Source: Bacteroidales bacterium UBA5536 | GTDB taxonomy: Bacteria > Bacteroidota > Bacteroidia > Bacteroidales > F082 | Reading direction: 5' to 3' | Length of the DNA: 64,000 nucleotides | Assembly (NCBI GenBank): GCA_002426795.1 | Contig: DINQ01000016.1 | Location: 1-64,000, forward strand | Shown here: in pieces, positions 43,282-52,208 of the stretch | Position numbering within the stretch: position 1 is the stretch's first letter | Layout of the letters: each line of letters begins with the position of its first letter | Made by a program: the position numbers and the translations under genes | The notes under the pieces: model-generated | Told to the model about the DNA's origin: nothing | The model's input: only the letters and a program-made list of their open reading frames with translations | Databases searched by the model: none

Positions 43282-46230
43282 TTAGAATCCAATCAGGTAT
43301 TCAATCAGGTTGTCATCCCTTTCGAGGGCAAGTTTTTTCCGGAGTCTGTAGCGACTTATTTCAATACCTCTGATTGAAATATTCATCAAAGGCGCAATTT
43401 CTTTGGTGCTAAGGTTCATGCGCAGATAGGCACAAAGCCTTAATTCTTTGGGAGTGAGATTGCTGTGTTTTTCTTTTAACCTTGCAACAAAGTCTTGGTG
43501 CACATCATCGAAATAGCTATCGAAAACATTTTGGAAGTGCTCACTTTTGATATCACGGTTAATTTTTTTGATGATATGTTCAACTTCCTGTTTCTTGTTT
43601 TCATCTGAGAGTCCTTTGCTTAGGTTTTGGAGCTGTTGCTTAATCGAATTCAGGATTTTATTTTTGTGCACCAGATGCTGAGCAGTGTTGGCTAATTCTC
43701 TGTTTTTGTGTCGGACTTCACTTTGCAGCGTCTCGTTGCGCAGGTTGATGATTTCTTTTTCTGCCAGTAGGTTCATTTCGCGGAAGGCAGCTTCCTGAAC
43801 AGCTAGCTCTTTGGCGTGTCTACTTTTTTCTCTGGTTTTTGCAACACTCAGCCTCCGTCGCCAATAAATGATATTTAATAATACACTGACGATGATGAAG
43901 ATGATGTAGAAAGCGTAAGCAAGTTTTGAGCGATAAAATGGAGGAGTAATAGTGAAACTGAAACGATAAATTTCACTTTCGGCCTGATGTATGTTTCTGG
44001 CTTTTACCTCAAAAGTATAGTTACCTTCGGTAAGATTGGTGTATTCCTTATAATTACGGTTGTCCCAATCTGACCAATTTTGCTCGAATCCCAAAAGTCG
44101 GAAAGAAAAGAAGGTGTTTTTCGGACTTTCAAAAACCGGATTGGCAAATTTGATTAAAACAGAGTTTAAAGCGTATGAAATATCAATCGGCTCAGAAGTA
44201 CTGTTGTATTCATTATTTCCGTTTATATTGAACAATTTTTTTTCTACACTGTCTGCTTTGAAGACAATTTCTCTGAAGAATATTTCGTCAGGAAGTTGTT
44301 GTTGCTTCACGAAAAACGGATCGTAATGGGCGAGTCCGTTTTCCAGACCAATAAATACATTTCTGTGATCAAGTGTTAGTATGCTTTCATAGGAGTTGAT
44401 AAGCAATTGGCTGATCTTACTGAAAGGAGAAGAAATATTCATAAATGACCCATCTTCCAAAAGGCGCACTACGCCCATTTTTTTTGGAAGGAAGTACCAA
44501 ATATTACCAGCATCCTGAGCATGAATTTTTGTGATAGGCACCTGTCTGTCAAACAAACTATTAAAGTAGGCAGACGAGTCAAAGCGATCAATAGATGGAT
44601 TGTAAACAAAAATCCCATCCTTGTTTGAAAACAACAAATCATTCTGAACATCATGTATATAATATGGTGGATCTGCCATCAAACCTTCGGCAGGCCCATA
44701 GGTTTTTATTCTCTCTGCCACAGTGAGAGAGTTGTTGAGCCAAACGCGGTATAGACCACGATAACCATGTGGTACCCAGATAGAAAGAGGGTCTGCTGCA
44801 AAGATATTCCGACTCGATTCATCAAACCCTTTGATTTTTCCATTATCAGTCCAGCGATTATTTTTTTTTACCATCAACTCGAGGCCATTATAGGTCCCGG
44901 CAATCAATGTGTCTGGCCTGTTTCCCAATTGTATAAAAGACCAAAAACCACGTTCGTCCGAAATTTTTTCTGCTTTTGTTCCGGTTACGGTAAAACAGCC
45001 AATATTATGACCGCAAAAAAGTTCGTTATTGATGACCTCTAAAGACCAAACCTGACCTTCGGTGCCCGGAATAAGCTGAAAATCTTGTGGGCTGCTCGCG
45101 GATGGAGAGAGGTCATTGTATGAAATATAAAACAACCCCTGATTGGTGCCAACATACAGGAAGTCTTTAAAATATGCAAGAGCGTAAACACTTTCCAAAT
45201 GGAAATTATGATCGAATATTGACAAGGGAGAATTGATTTCAAGGTAGTCGATGCCGTTGTCAAGTCCGAGCCACAGGTTGTGCTGTCTGTCCTCGAACAT
45301 GCTGAGTATCGTGTTGTTTTGCAAACCTTTGGCACGATTGATATGTTGCACTAGTTTATACCGATGATCAATAATATAGACCCCGTTTTGAATCGTACCA
45401 AATACATAATAACCATTCGACAGACGGAGACCTGAGAAAAGCCCAAACTCCTCAAAGACCTTATTTAATGGGTTATCCCATTTGCTTAATTCACCGTTTT
45501 TCAGTTCAAATACGCCACTGCTAATGGTTCCGATAAGCTGCCTGTCGCTATCAAGTTTGAGGATAAATCTGATTTCGTCTTTCGTAAAAATTTCATTTAC
45601 ACTGATTTCTTTCAACTTCCCCCATTGGTATTGCAGCAGCCCCTTTTGCCGGTCAACAATAAACAAATGCTGATCAACCAGGTATGAGTGACTGAAATCA
45701 GTTGGCGGATCAACCACTTTTAAATGACCATTTTGATAAATAAAAAGATGTTTAAATGATTGAAATATGATGCCTTCATCGGTTTGGTGAATCTTCCAGA
45801 TTTCGTTGAAGTGCCTGTCTTTTTCGGGAACAAGATCAACCAACGAACGAAAGACTAATTGTCCCTCTTTATTGCGGGCAAAATATCCAAAAGTCTCGAA
45901 GGCACCTGCATATATTGTATCGTTTACAGCTAATATTGACCTTATAACAGTCAGGTTGTCAATTTTATAAAGATTCCACTCCTGACCATCAAACTCTAGC
46001 AGGCCATCATTGTTGGCAGCATAAATAAAACCACTGGCCGACTGAGTAATGTCCCAGTTTTGTGTGCTACCCCGGTAAATTTCTTTACTGTAGTTATTGA
46101 TAAATGGAATGCCTAGCCGTTTGATTGGTGTTGCTGTGGCAAACGAAGTTGCAAATACCAATAATAGTGAGAGTAATTTTAAATATTGAGTTGTTTTAGA
46201 TAGATTGTTATGCAAAGAGTATGGTTTCAT
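43282..46230 (-). CDS. Membrane-spanning propeller/Y_Y_Y regulator with LuxR-type HTH and no kinase
   Basis: 982 aa. After an N-terminal hydrophobic segment (about 12-34) come two-component-regulator propeller repeats (about 45-680, for example MFEDRQHNLWLGLDNGIDYL) and a Y_Y_Y domain (about 690-785, FSFRLLGFEQNWSDWDNRNYKEYTNL). One membrane helix (about 795-815, YAFYIIFIIVSVLLNIIYW) leads to a coiled coil (about 820-915) and a LuxR/GerE helix-turn-helix (LTPKELRLCAYLRMNLSTKEIAPLMNISIRGIEISRYRLRKKL, about 925-970). There is no histidine kinase or receiver domain, unlike the hybrid regulators of Bacteroides. It probably senses glucan oligosaccharide in the periplasm and binds DNA in the cytoplasm. 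It is the only regulator in the locus. Confidence 0.93.
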   Translation of the reverse strand: MKPYSLHNNLSKTTQYLKLLSLLLVFATSFATATPIKRLGIPFINNYSKEIYRGSTQNWDITQSASGFIYAANNDGLLEFDGQEWNLYKIDNLTVIRSILAVNDTIYAGAFETFGYFARNKEGQLVFRSLVDLVPEKDRHFNEIWKIHQTDEGIIFQSFKHLFIYQNGHLKVVDPPTDFSHSYLVDQHLFIVDRQKGLLQYQWGKLKEISVNEIFTKDEIRFILKLDSDRQLIGTISSGVFELKNGELSKWDNPLNKVFEEFGLFSGLRLSNGYYVFGTIQNGVYIIDHRYKLVQHINRAKGLQNNTILSMFEDRQHNLWLGLDNGIDYLEINSPLSIFDHNFHLESVYALAYFKDFLYVGTNQGLFYISYNDLSPSASSPQDFQLIPGTEGQVWSLEVINNELFCGHNIGCFTVTGTKAEKISDERGFWSFIQLGNRPDTLIAGTYNGLELMVKKNNRWTDNGKIKGFDESSRNIFAADPLSIWVPHGYRGLYRVWLNNSLTVAERIKTYGPAEGLMADPPYYIHDVQNDLLFSNKDGIFVYNPSIDRFDSSAYFNSLFDRQVPITKIHAQDAGNIWYFLPKKMGVVRLLEDGSFMNISSPFSKISQLLINSYESILTLDHRNVFIGLENGLAHYDPFFVKQQQLPDEIFFREIVFKADSVEKKLFNINGNNEYNSTSEPIDISYALNSVLIKFANPVFESPKNTFFSFRLLGFEQNWSDWDNRNYKEYTNLTEGNYTFEVKARNIHQAESEIYRFSFTITPPFYRSKLAYAFYIIFIIVSVLLNIIYWRRRLSVAKTREKSRHAKELAVQEAAFREMNLLAEKEIINLRNETLQSEVRHKNRELANTAQHLVHKNKILNSIKQQLQNLSKGLSDENKKQEVEHIIKKINRDIKSEHFQNVFDSYFDDVHQDFVARLKEKHSNLTPKELRLCAYLRMNLSTKEIAPLMNISIRGIEISRYRLRKKLALERDDNLIEYLIGF

Positions 46231-46413
46231 TTGCGTATTGTATGCTTCTTGGTAATCGGTTGAGTCATTTTTGACGGATCAATAGTCGGCTAAGATAATC
46301 ATTTCTCATCTGATTCTTATACATAATCCAATTCCGTTTAGGCCGTTAATAGACCTAATATTATTGCAAATAAATTCAAGTAGAAGATTTTCTGGTAATC
46401 TTCAAAATCAAAT
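46231..46413. other. Divergent intergenic region
   Basis: About 180 bp between the start of the glucan regulator (minus) and the promoter of the peptidase gene (plus). AT-rich; no copies of the TACATCA-type heptamer set were found, so the regulator does not obviously control itself. No RNA gene seen. Confidence 0.5.
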
Positions 46414-46444
46414 TTGTTTATCTGGATTGTTGATCGTACTTTCG
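46414..46444 (+). promoter_or_regulatory. Promoter of the peptidase gene (TTG-N20-TACTTTCG)
   Basis: TTG at 46414-46416 and TACTTTCG at 46437-46444, spacer 20 bp. The -7 element ends 4 bp before an ATG at 46449, so translation more probably starts at the next ATG, 46464. Confidence 0.6.
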
Positions 46445-46463
46445 GAACATGATTTTAACGCAC

Positions 46464-49400
46464 ATGAAAAAGATTACATTAATTATTTTGTTGTCCGCTG
46501 GATTGCAGTTATTTGCGCAGGAAGCGACAACACAATTGCCCAAGATTTCCGAATATGACCTTCAGAAACTTTCGGAACTTCCATTATTTGAATTGCCTGC
46601 ATCTGCTCGAAACAGAGACCTCCCGGCAGTAGTAGATAATTCTGCTTTTATCTACTTCAGACCGCTCATTGCGCAGGTTGGACTCGAGTGCGGTCAGGCA
46701 TCGAGTATAGGAGTCATGTTTACTTACGAGATGAATTTTTTGCGCAATGCCAATGGTAGTCAGCCCGAAAACCAATATCCAACCCATTTTGCCTATAATT
46801 TTTTGAACGGAGGAAGTGATGCAGGTGTGAATTTCTGGGAAACTTTTGAAATTCTGAGGCAAAATGGCACTCCAAATGTGGCCGAGTATGGGGGCATGTC
46901 AAACGGTGGTCCCAGTCGCTGGATCACTGGGTATGAAAATTATTTTCATGGGATGCATAACCGCATTCGTGGTGTAAATAGCATCAGGACAAATACTATT
47001 GAAGGACTGGAAACATTAAAAAACTGGGTGTATGACCATGGACGTGGCGATGCCTCTGGTGGAATTGCTACCTTTTATTCTGAGTTTAACTATCCACCTA
47101 CATTATTGCCAGATGGTACTCCTGAAGCTGGTAAACACGTGATCATTCAATGGGGAAATTCACCAAATCACGCGATGTCTATAGTAGGGTACAACGACTC
47201 GATTCGTTGGGATTACAATAATGATGGGCAATACACCAATGACATCGACATCAATGCTGACGGAGTAGTTGATATCAGCGACTGGGAAATAGGTGGTTTT
47301 AAAATGGCCAATACTTATGGATCAATTAGTGGTTGGGGCGATGATGGCTTTGCTTACATGATGTATAAAACTGTTGCTGACAGGTTTCAGCAGGGAGGAA
47401 TCTGGGATAACCGTGTTGCCATTTTGGATGTAAAAGCCAGTCACGAGCCAAAGCTCACAGCAAAGGTCAAACTTTCTTACAATTGTCGGAACAAATTGAA
47501 AGTGAGTATTGGTGTAGCCACCAATTCGCAAGCCACAGAGCCTGAATTTATTTTGAATTATCCCATTTTTGATTTTCAGGGTGGATGCAAAGCGATGCAA
47601 GGGAACACTGGTGTCGAAGAGATTGAATTTGGACTCGATCTAAACCTTTTGCTGATGCACCTGCAACCCGGTGAAGAAGCCCGGTTTTTTCTTCTGGTTT
47701 ATGAGGATGACCTACTGTCGCAGGCTGAGGGTGTTATCAATAGTTTTTCAATAGTTGATTACAATAGCATTCAAACAGAAACTTTCTGCGAGCAGTCAGA
47801 TGTTGCTATCAACAACAACTCGTTGACAATGCTGACGATCAATCATATTGTAAACCACGATGCGGTGAATATTGCAACCGATGACCTGCCGCCATTGCAA
47901 TTGTATCAACCGTATGAAACACAATTGTCAGCCAGCGGAGGCACACCCCCTTATCAGTGGAAATTGATCCAGGATTACGATACAATACACTCGCAAATAA
48001 CATATCCTATCCTTGAAGAAACAATTTTGTCCCCTTCCAACAACAATGATGGAACGGTTGAAGTATCCCTACCGTTCGATTTTAGTTTTTATGGAAAGCA
48101 ATACAACTCGGTTTTTGTAAGCGTGGATGGTTTTTTACGGTTCGAACAGGGGCTTTCTCCATGGCCGTATTATATTGATGGACGCACTTATCTCAAATCG
48201 AATGTGCTAATCGCACCCTGTTTGTCAAAACCATTTGTCATACAGCCAGGAAATGGCGATGGAATCTGGTATTCTCAAAGTGAAGATCATGTTAGTTTCC
48301 GTTGGAAACTTTCGGTTAGTGGACAAACGGGTGATAGTCAGGTAAATTTTATAGCCAATCTATTTCAGGATGGCACAATCAGTTTTCAATACGGCACCCA
48401 CATGGCAGCCAGTTTTGTTAAACGTTTTGCCGGAATTTCTGCCGGAGATGGCGAATTGTTTGTTGATATGCAGCCTGTCGGAGCATTTCATCCAGCTTTA
48501 AATCAGCAAACGACATTTACGCCTGCAAGCAACATCGATGGCATTTCAGTTACTCCCGATGGAATTCTTACTGCATTAATTGACGAATATCAGCCTACGC
48601 TCAATGTAAGGGTGGAAGCAACTGATGCAAATAACATTAGAAATCAGGTGGTTCTTTCAACTGCTGTTGAAGGAGTGCGCATGGATTATATGGTTCAGTC
48701 AGGAGGTGACAACCAGCCTGAATTTGGAGAGGTCTTTAGCTTGAACATGCAAATGGAAAACCTGAATAGCTTTGATTTGGGTGAGGGCACACTGCAATTC
48801 ACTACAGCCGATCCTTATCTGGAAATCCTCAACGGGGAAGCCGCCATTCAGGCCTTGCAAACTGGTCAAGCAACTGAAATAGATGGTTTGTTTGAAGTTC
48901 AGGTTTCAAATGATGTGCCCGATGCGCACCAGGCCGAGGTGCAACTTGCCTACGTTACCAGTCAGGGAACGTGGATTCGCCAAGCTGTTATTGAACTCTA
49001 TTCGCCTGTTTTGAGGGTGGCCACAATGTTGGTCGATGATGGAGAAAACGGGATCCTTGAGCCCGGTGAAACGGTGGACTTGCTCGTAAAAATTCAAAAC
49101 AATGGTGGAGCAGCCTTGCATCAGGTTGAAGCAATTATCAACTGTGTTCACCCTGATTTGACGATCATCAATAGCAATACTGAAGTTGCTCTATTTCAGG
49201 GCAACAGCGAGTGGGAAGCTGTGTTTACAGTGCAGCTTTCGGAAGATGCCACTCCAATGGAGTTGTTGACATTTGAATTGTCGCTGACTGCCGATCAGGG
49301 CTATAGCTTTTATGCTGAATTACCTTTGATGACCAGTATCATCCTCGAGAACTTTGAAACAGCCAGTTTTGATCTGTACGATTGGCAATTTAGTGGGCAG

Positions 49401-50036
49401 GCAGATTGGTTCATCACTGACGAACTTGTTTATGAAGGTCAATATGCAGCACGCTCAGGTGTGATAGGCGATAATTACTTCTCAAATTTAAGCATCAATT
49501 ATCCCATTGCTTATGATGACAGCATTTCCTTCTATTACAAGGTATCTTCAGAGAATAATTATGATTTCTTCAAGTTTAAAATGAATAACCAGACCATGCT
49601 GGATCTATCAGGGGAGCATGATTGGGCAAGAGCCTCATATCCTGTTGCAGCAGGCGATATGCTGTTTACATGGGCTTACGAAAAAGACTACAGTGTTTCA
49701 AATGGTTATGATTGCGTTGTGCTTGATTATATCGTGTTCCCTGCGAGAACAGTGGTTACGAATAACACCTCAATCAAAGCTCCTGAGTTCACACTTTCTA
49801 TCGCGCCTAATCCTGTAAAGTCAATGGTTCTGATACGTATTGATCCATTGCCAACTACTGATTTTAGCTTGTTCCTTGTTGATGCGAAAGGTGTTGTAGT
49901 CGCAAAATATGACCAATCAGCAACAGGAAATCAACGTGAGTTTATGATCTCGCTCGAAGGACTTCAGTCAGGATCATATGCTGTTTGCCTGTTGGCTGAA
50001 AACCAAACCATTGTAAAACAATTGGTGAAGTTCTAA
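46464..50036 (+). CDS. Secreted papain-like (C1) peptidase with T9SS tail
   Basis: 1190 aa from ATG 46464 (signal peptide MKKITLIILLSAGLQLFAQ); an ATG five codons earlier is possible. The C1 peptidase fold covers about residues 50-310: a Cys in QVGLECGQASSIG, His in NHAMSIVGYND and Asn in FKMANTYGSISGWG. Between His and Asn lies an EF-hand-like loop, DINADGVVDISDWE. Ig-like and beta-rich domains follow (for example VSLPFDFSFYGKQYNSVFVSVDGFLRF), then a domain with QNNGGAALHQVEA, a late jelly-roll part with FETASFDLYDWQFSG, and a T9SS tail (IAPNPVKSMVLIRID... LQSGSYAVCLLAENQ). It probably cleaves proteins outside the cell; Ca binding and substrate are inferred. The AlgX-like gene starts 2 bp after its stop. 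Confidence 0.85.
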   Translation: MKKITLIILLSAGLQLFAQEATTQLPKISEYDLQKLSELPLFELPASARNRDLPAVVDNSAFIYFRPLIAQVGLECGQASSIGVMFTYEMNFLRNANGSQPENQYPTHFAYNFLNGGSDAGVNFWETFEILRQNGTPNVAEYGGMSNGGPSRWITGYENYFHGMHNRIRGVNSIRTNTIEGLETLKNWVYDHGRGDASGGIATFYSEFNYPPTLLPDGTPEAGKHVIIQWGNSPNHAMSIVGYNDSIRWDYNNDGQYTNDIDINADGVVDISDWEIGGFKMANTYGSISGWGDDGFAYMMYKTVADRFQQGGIWDNRVAILDVKASHEPKLTAKVKLSYNCRNKLKVSIGVATNSQATEPEFILNYPIFDFQGGCKAMQGNTGVEEIEFGLDLNLLLMHLQPGEEARFFLLVYEDDLLSQAEGVINSFSIVDYNSIQTETFCEQSDVAINNNSLTMLTINHIVNHDAVNIATDDLPPLQLYQPYETQLSASGGTPPYQWKLIQDYDTIHSQITYPILEETILSPSNNNDGTVEVSLPFDFSFYGKQYNSVFVSVDGFLRFEQGLSPWPYYIDGRTYLKSNVLIAPCLSKPFVIQPGNGDGIWYSQSEDHVSFRWKLSVSGQTGDSQVNFIANLFQDGTISFQYGTHMAASFVKRFAGISAGDGELFVDMQPVGAFHPALNQQTTFTPASNIDGISVTPDGILTALIDEYQPTLNVRVEATDANNIRNQVVLSTAVEGVRMDYMVQSGGDNQPEFGEVFSLNMQMENLNSFDLGEGTLQFTTADPYLEILNGEAAIQALQTGQATEIDGLFEVQVSNDVPDAHQAEVQLAYVTSQGTWIRQAVIELYSPVLRVATMLVDDGENGILEPGETVDLLVKIQNNGGAALHQVEAIINCVHPDLTIINSNTEVALFQGNSEWEAVFTVQLSEDATPMELLTFELSLTADQGYSFYAELPLMTSIILENFETASFDLYDWQFSGQADWFITDELVYEGQYAARSGVIGDNYFSNLSINYPIAYDDSISFYYKVSSENNYDFFKFKMNNQTMLDLSGEHDWARASYPVAAGDMLFTWAYEKDYSVSNGYDCVVLDYIVFPARTVVTNNTSIKAPEFTLSIAPNPVKSMVLIRIDPLPTTDFSLFLVDAKGVVVAKYDQSATGNQREFMISLEGLQSGSYAVCLLAENQTIVKQLVKF

Positions 50037-50038
50037 AC

Positions 50039-51511
50039 ATGATGCAACGAAGCAAAACCCAAACAGCAAAAAATATTCTTTTTGCAGCAATCGTGCTTAT
50101 GCTTGTGATTCCTGCTTTGCAGAAAGAGTTTCGTTTCATCAAAGAAAAGCCGCTTACAGGTGCTTTTGTAAAAACACAAATGCCTCCTTTCGACAGCCTC
50201 AACTGGGAAAACTGGATCAGTGGCTCTTTTCAGCAGGAATTAACAGATCGGCTTGAATCGCACATTGGATTTCACAACACCCTGCTTCGACTTTTTCACC
50301 AATACGACTACAGCCTGTTCGGTCTGGCACATGCCGATGGTGTAATTGCCGGTAAAAATGGGGAGCTGTTCGAAGAGGATTACATCAGGGCTTATTTGGG
50401 TGAGTTTTACGTGGGAGAAGATGTGTGGAAGACCAAGGTTGATAAACTAAAAGCCTTGCAGGATACTTTGGGCAAATTGGGTAAAACATTTGCAGTTATA
50501 CTTGAGCCTGGCAAAGGAAGCTTATATCCTGATCGCTTTCCTGCACAGTATGATGACAAAACAAAAGGCGTTTCCAATTATGATGTTTTTGTCAAATTGC
50601 TGCAACAAAAAAAAGTTAACCTATTGGATTTGAATCAATTGTTTGTAGATTGGCGCGACAAAATGCCCTATCGCCTGTTTCCACGGGGAGGAACACATTG
50701 GTCTTATTACGGTGCCGCTCTGGCCGCCGATACAATGGTAGCTTACCTGAACAAGCTGGCCGGAGGAGGTTTGCCCGATTTGCGGATTGATACCCTTATT
50801 ATAAAAGATGAGATCAGACACCCTGATGATGATATTTGGCTGGCCATGAATCTATTCACACCAGCTCCACTCGACCAATTGGCTTATCCTGAAATTAGTT
50901 TTACATTGGCTGATAAAGCGCAAAAAAAAGCACTTTTTGTGGGCGACAGTTTCTACTTTAACTGGCAAAGCGAAGGTGTGATGCATGATGCTTTTGCCGA
51001 TTGTAATTTCTGGTACTATAACAAGCATGTTTGGAACCGGAGCGGGGTAGAAGACGGGCTGGTTTCAGCGCTTGATCTGTCAGCTTCCATTGCTGCCAGC
51101 GATTTGATCGTCATTATGATTACAGAACGCTTCCACCAGAATTTTGCCTGGAATTTTGATGAGGAATTATATAACCTCTTTTTTCCCGGTCAGCACGATC
51201 CCATTGATTTTTTTGCCAATCAGGTGCGCACCAACAATGAGCACTTTATGCGCATGGTTGCAGATGCTTCGAGGACAAAACAATCTCTGTCAGAACGGAT
51301 TCATTCGGAAGCAGAGTTTTTGCTCTATGAAGACAGTAAAATTCATCCAGAGAAATACACTACGCGAGAAGCACGACTGAGTATTTTAATGATGAGCATC
51401 CGACACACGCCAGAATGGCTCGAAAAAGTCAAATCCAAGGCGGCTGAGCGCAATATCCCGATCGATGAAATGATCAGAATGGATGCTGAATGGATTCTCG
51501 ACCATCCTTAG
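50039..51511 (+). CDS. AlgX/AlgJ-type SGNH hydrolase-like membrane-anchored protein
   Basis: 490 aa. One N-terminal membrane anchor (about 12-30, ILFAAIVLMLVIPAL). Downstream it has the AlgX/AlgJ-type layout: DVFVKLLQQKKVNLLDLNQLF, FPRGGTHWSYYGAALAADTM (His of the catalytic set) and ALFVGDSFYFNWQSEG with a Ser in GDS. Proteins of this family O-acetylate exopolysaccharide in the periplasm, usually next to an MBOAT acyltransferase gene; none is visible here. The reading frame begins 2 bp after the T9SS peptidase stop, so the two are probably co-expressed. Substrate unknown. Confidence 0.83.
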   Translation: MMQRSKTQTAKNILFAAIVLMLVIPALQKEFRFIKEKPLTGAFVKTQMPPFDSLNWENWISGSFQQELTDRLESHIGFHNTLLRLFHQYDYSLFGLAHADGVIAGKNGELFEEDYIRAYLGEFYVGEDVWKTKVDKLKALQDTLGKLGKTFAVILEPGKGSLYPDRFPAQYDDKTKGVSNYDVFVKLLQQKKVNLLDLNQLFVDWRDKMPYRLFPRGGTHWSYYGAALAADTMVAYLNKLAGGGLPDLRIDTLIIKDEIRHPDDDIWLAMNLFTPAPLDQLAYPEISFTLADKAQKKALFVGDSFYFNWQSEGVMHDAFADCNFWYYNKHVWNRSGVEDGLVSALDLSASIAASDLIVIMITERFHQNFAWNFDEELYNLFFPGQHDPIDFFANQVRTNNEHFMRMVADASRTKQSLSERIHSEAEFLLYEDSKIHPEKYTTREARLSILMMSIRHTPEWLEKVKSKAAERNIPIDEMIRMDAEWILDHP

Positions 51512-51584
51512 GCGTTCTTATTCAGTGCTTTGCGTGTAGTTTTGCCAGTTTATTTAGAATGGTGTATAAATTGCGGTTTTGGGT

Positions 51585-51613
51585 TTGAAATGATCATATG
51601 TTCATTAATTTTG
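51585..51613 (+). promoter_or_regulatory. Promoter of the DUF134/NifX/MinD cluster (TTG-N18-TAATTTTG)
   Basis: TTG 51585-51587 and TAATTTTG 51606-51613, spacer 18 bp. The -7 element is a full TAnnTTTG match. Transcription would start about 15-20 bp before the ATG at 51638. Confidence 0.65.
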
Positions 51614-51631
51614 CAAACGAACAAATGATCA
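51591..51631. promoter_or_regulatory. Palindrome flanking the -7 element (candidate operator)
   Basis: TGATCATATGTTC (51591-51603) is the reverse complement of GAACAAATGATCA (51619-51631) at 12 of 13 positions, with a 15-bp centre that contains the -7 element (51606-51613). Such placement fits a repressor site. The DUF134 product of the gene immediately downstream is a candidate binder. Confidence 0.65.
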
Positions 51632-51637
51632 AAATAA

Positions 51638-52189
51638 ATGCCCCGATTAAAGTCACTGCGTCGAGTTTCAGCTAAACCCAAAGTAAAGGGCTTTTTGCCT
51701 TTTGGCCTGGATTCCCGGCCAGAAGATGTCGTCTTCTTGCATCTGGAAGAATATGAAGCGTTTAAGTTGTGCGATTATGACAGCATGAACCATTTGGAAG
51801 CAGCTGCCATGATGGGCATTTCGCGACCAACTTTTACCAGAATTTATGCAGCAGCCAGAGCGAAAATCGCTAAAGCCTTTGCTGAAGGACGTTCGATTGA
51901 GATAGAAGGTGGCAAGGTTTATATCGACAGTCAATGGTTTCATTGCGAAGATTGTGGATGTTATTTTAATCATTTCGAAAGTCCGCACAGCATTAGCAAT
52001 TGTCCATTGTGTGGAGGTCAGGATATCAATGCTTTTCAGGATGAATCGTCAGAAGAACAAATGGAAAATCAGGCCTGTTTTTGCATGGAATGTGGCTTTG
52101 AGCTGGATTATTCTGACTTATCATCTTGCAGAGATAAGTATTGTCCTGAATGTCATGTTCCAATGCAAACCTCCCCCAGAAAAGTCTAA
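51638..52189 (+). CDS. DUF134 DNA-binding protein with two zinc ribbons
   Basis: 183 aa. Residues about 1-95 are the DUF134 domain, which resembles sigma region 4: it has FLPFGLDSRPEDVVFLHLEEYEAFKLCDY and the helix-turn-helix EAAAMMGISRPTFTRIYAAARAKIAKAFAEG. Two Cys-rich ribbons follow: CEDCGCYF...CPLCGG (about 107-130) and CFCMECGFEL...CPECH (about 147-178). DUF134 proteins often sit next to NifX-family and MinD-like genes in anaerobes, and are thought to regulate them. It is the first gene of the cluster, and its promoter carries a palindrome. Confidence 0.88.
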   Translation: MPRLKSLRRVSAKPKVKGFLPFGLDSRPEDVVFLHLEEYEAFKLCDYDSMNHLEAAAMMGISRPTFTRIYAAARAKIAKAFAEGRSIEIEGGKVYIDSQWFHCEDCGCYFNHFESPHSISNCPLCGGQDINAFQDESSEEQMENQACFCMECGFELDYSDLSSCRDKYCPECHVPMQTSPRKV

Positions 52190-52208
52190 GTGAAGTAAAA
52201 CCAATACC

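Noticed and set aside
22631..46230. Mobile element or recent transfer of the glucan locus
   Set aside because: No integrase, transposase, tRNA junction or flanking repeat was seen, and base use looks like that of the neighbours.
46231..46463. A third copy of the TACATCA operator before the regulator gene
   Set aside because: I searched this gap for TACATCA, TACAACA and TACTTCA on both strands and did not find a phased set.
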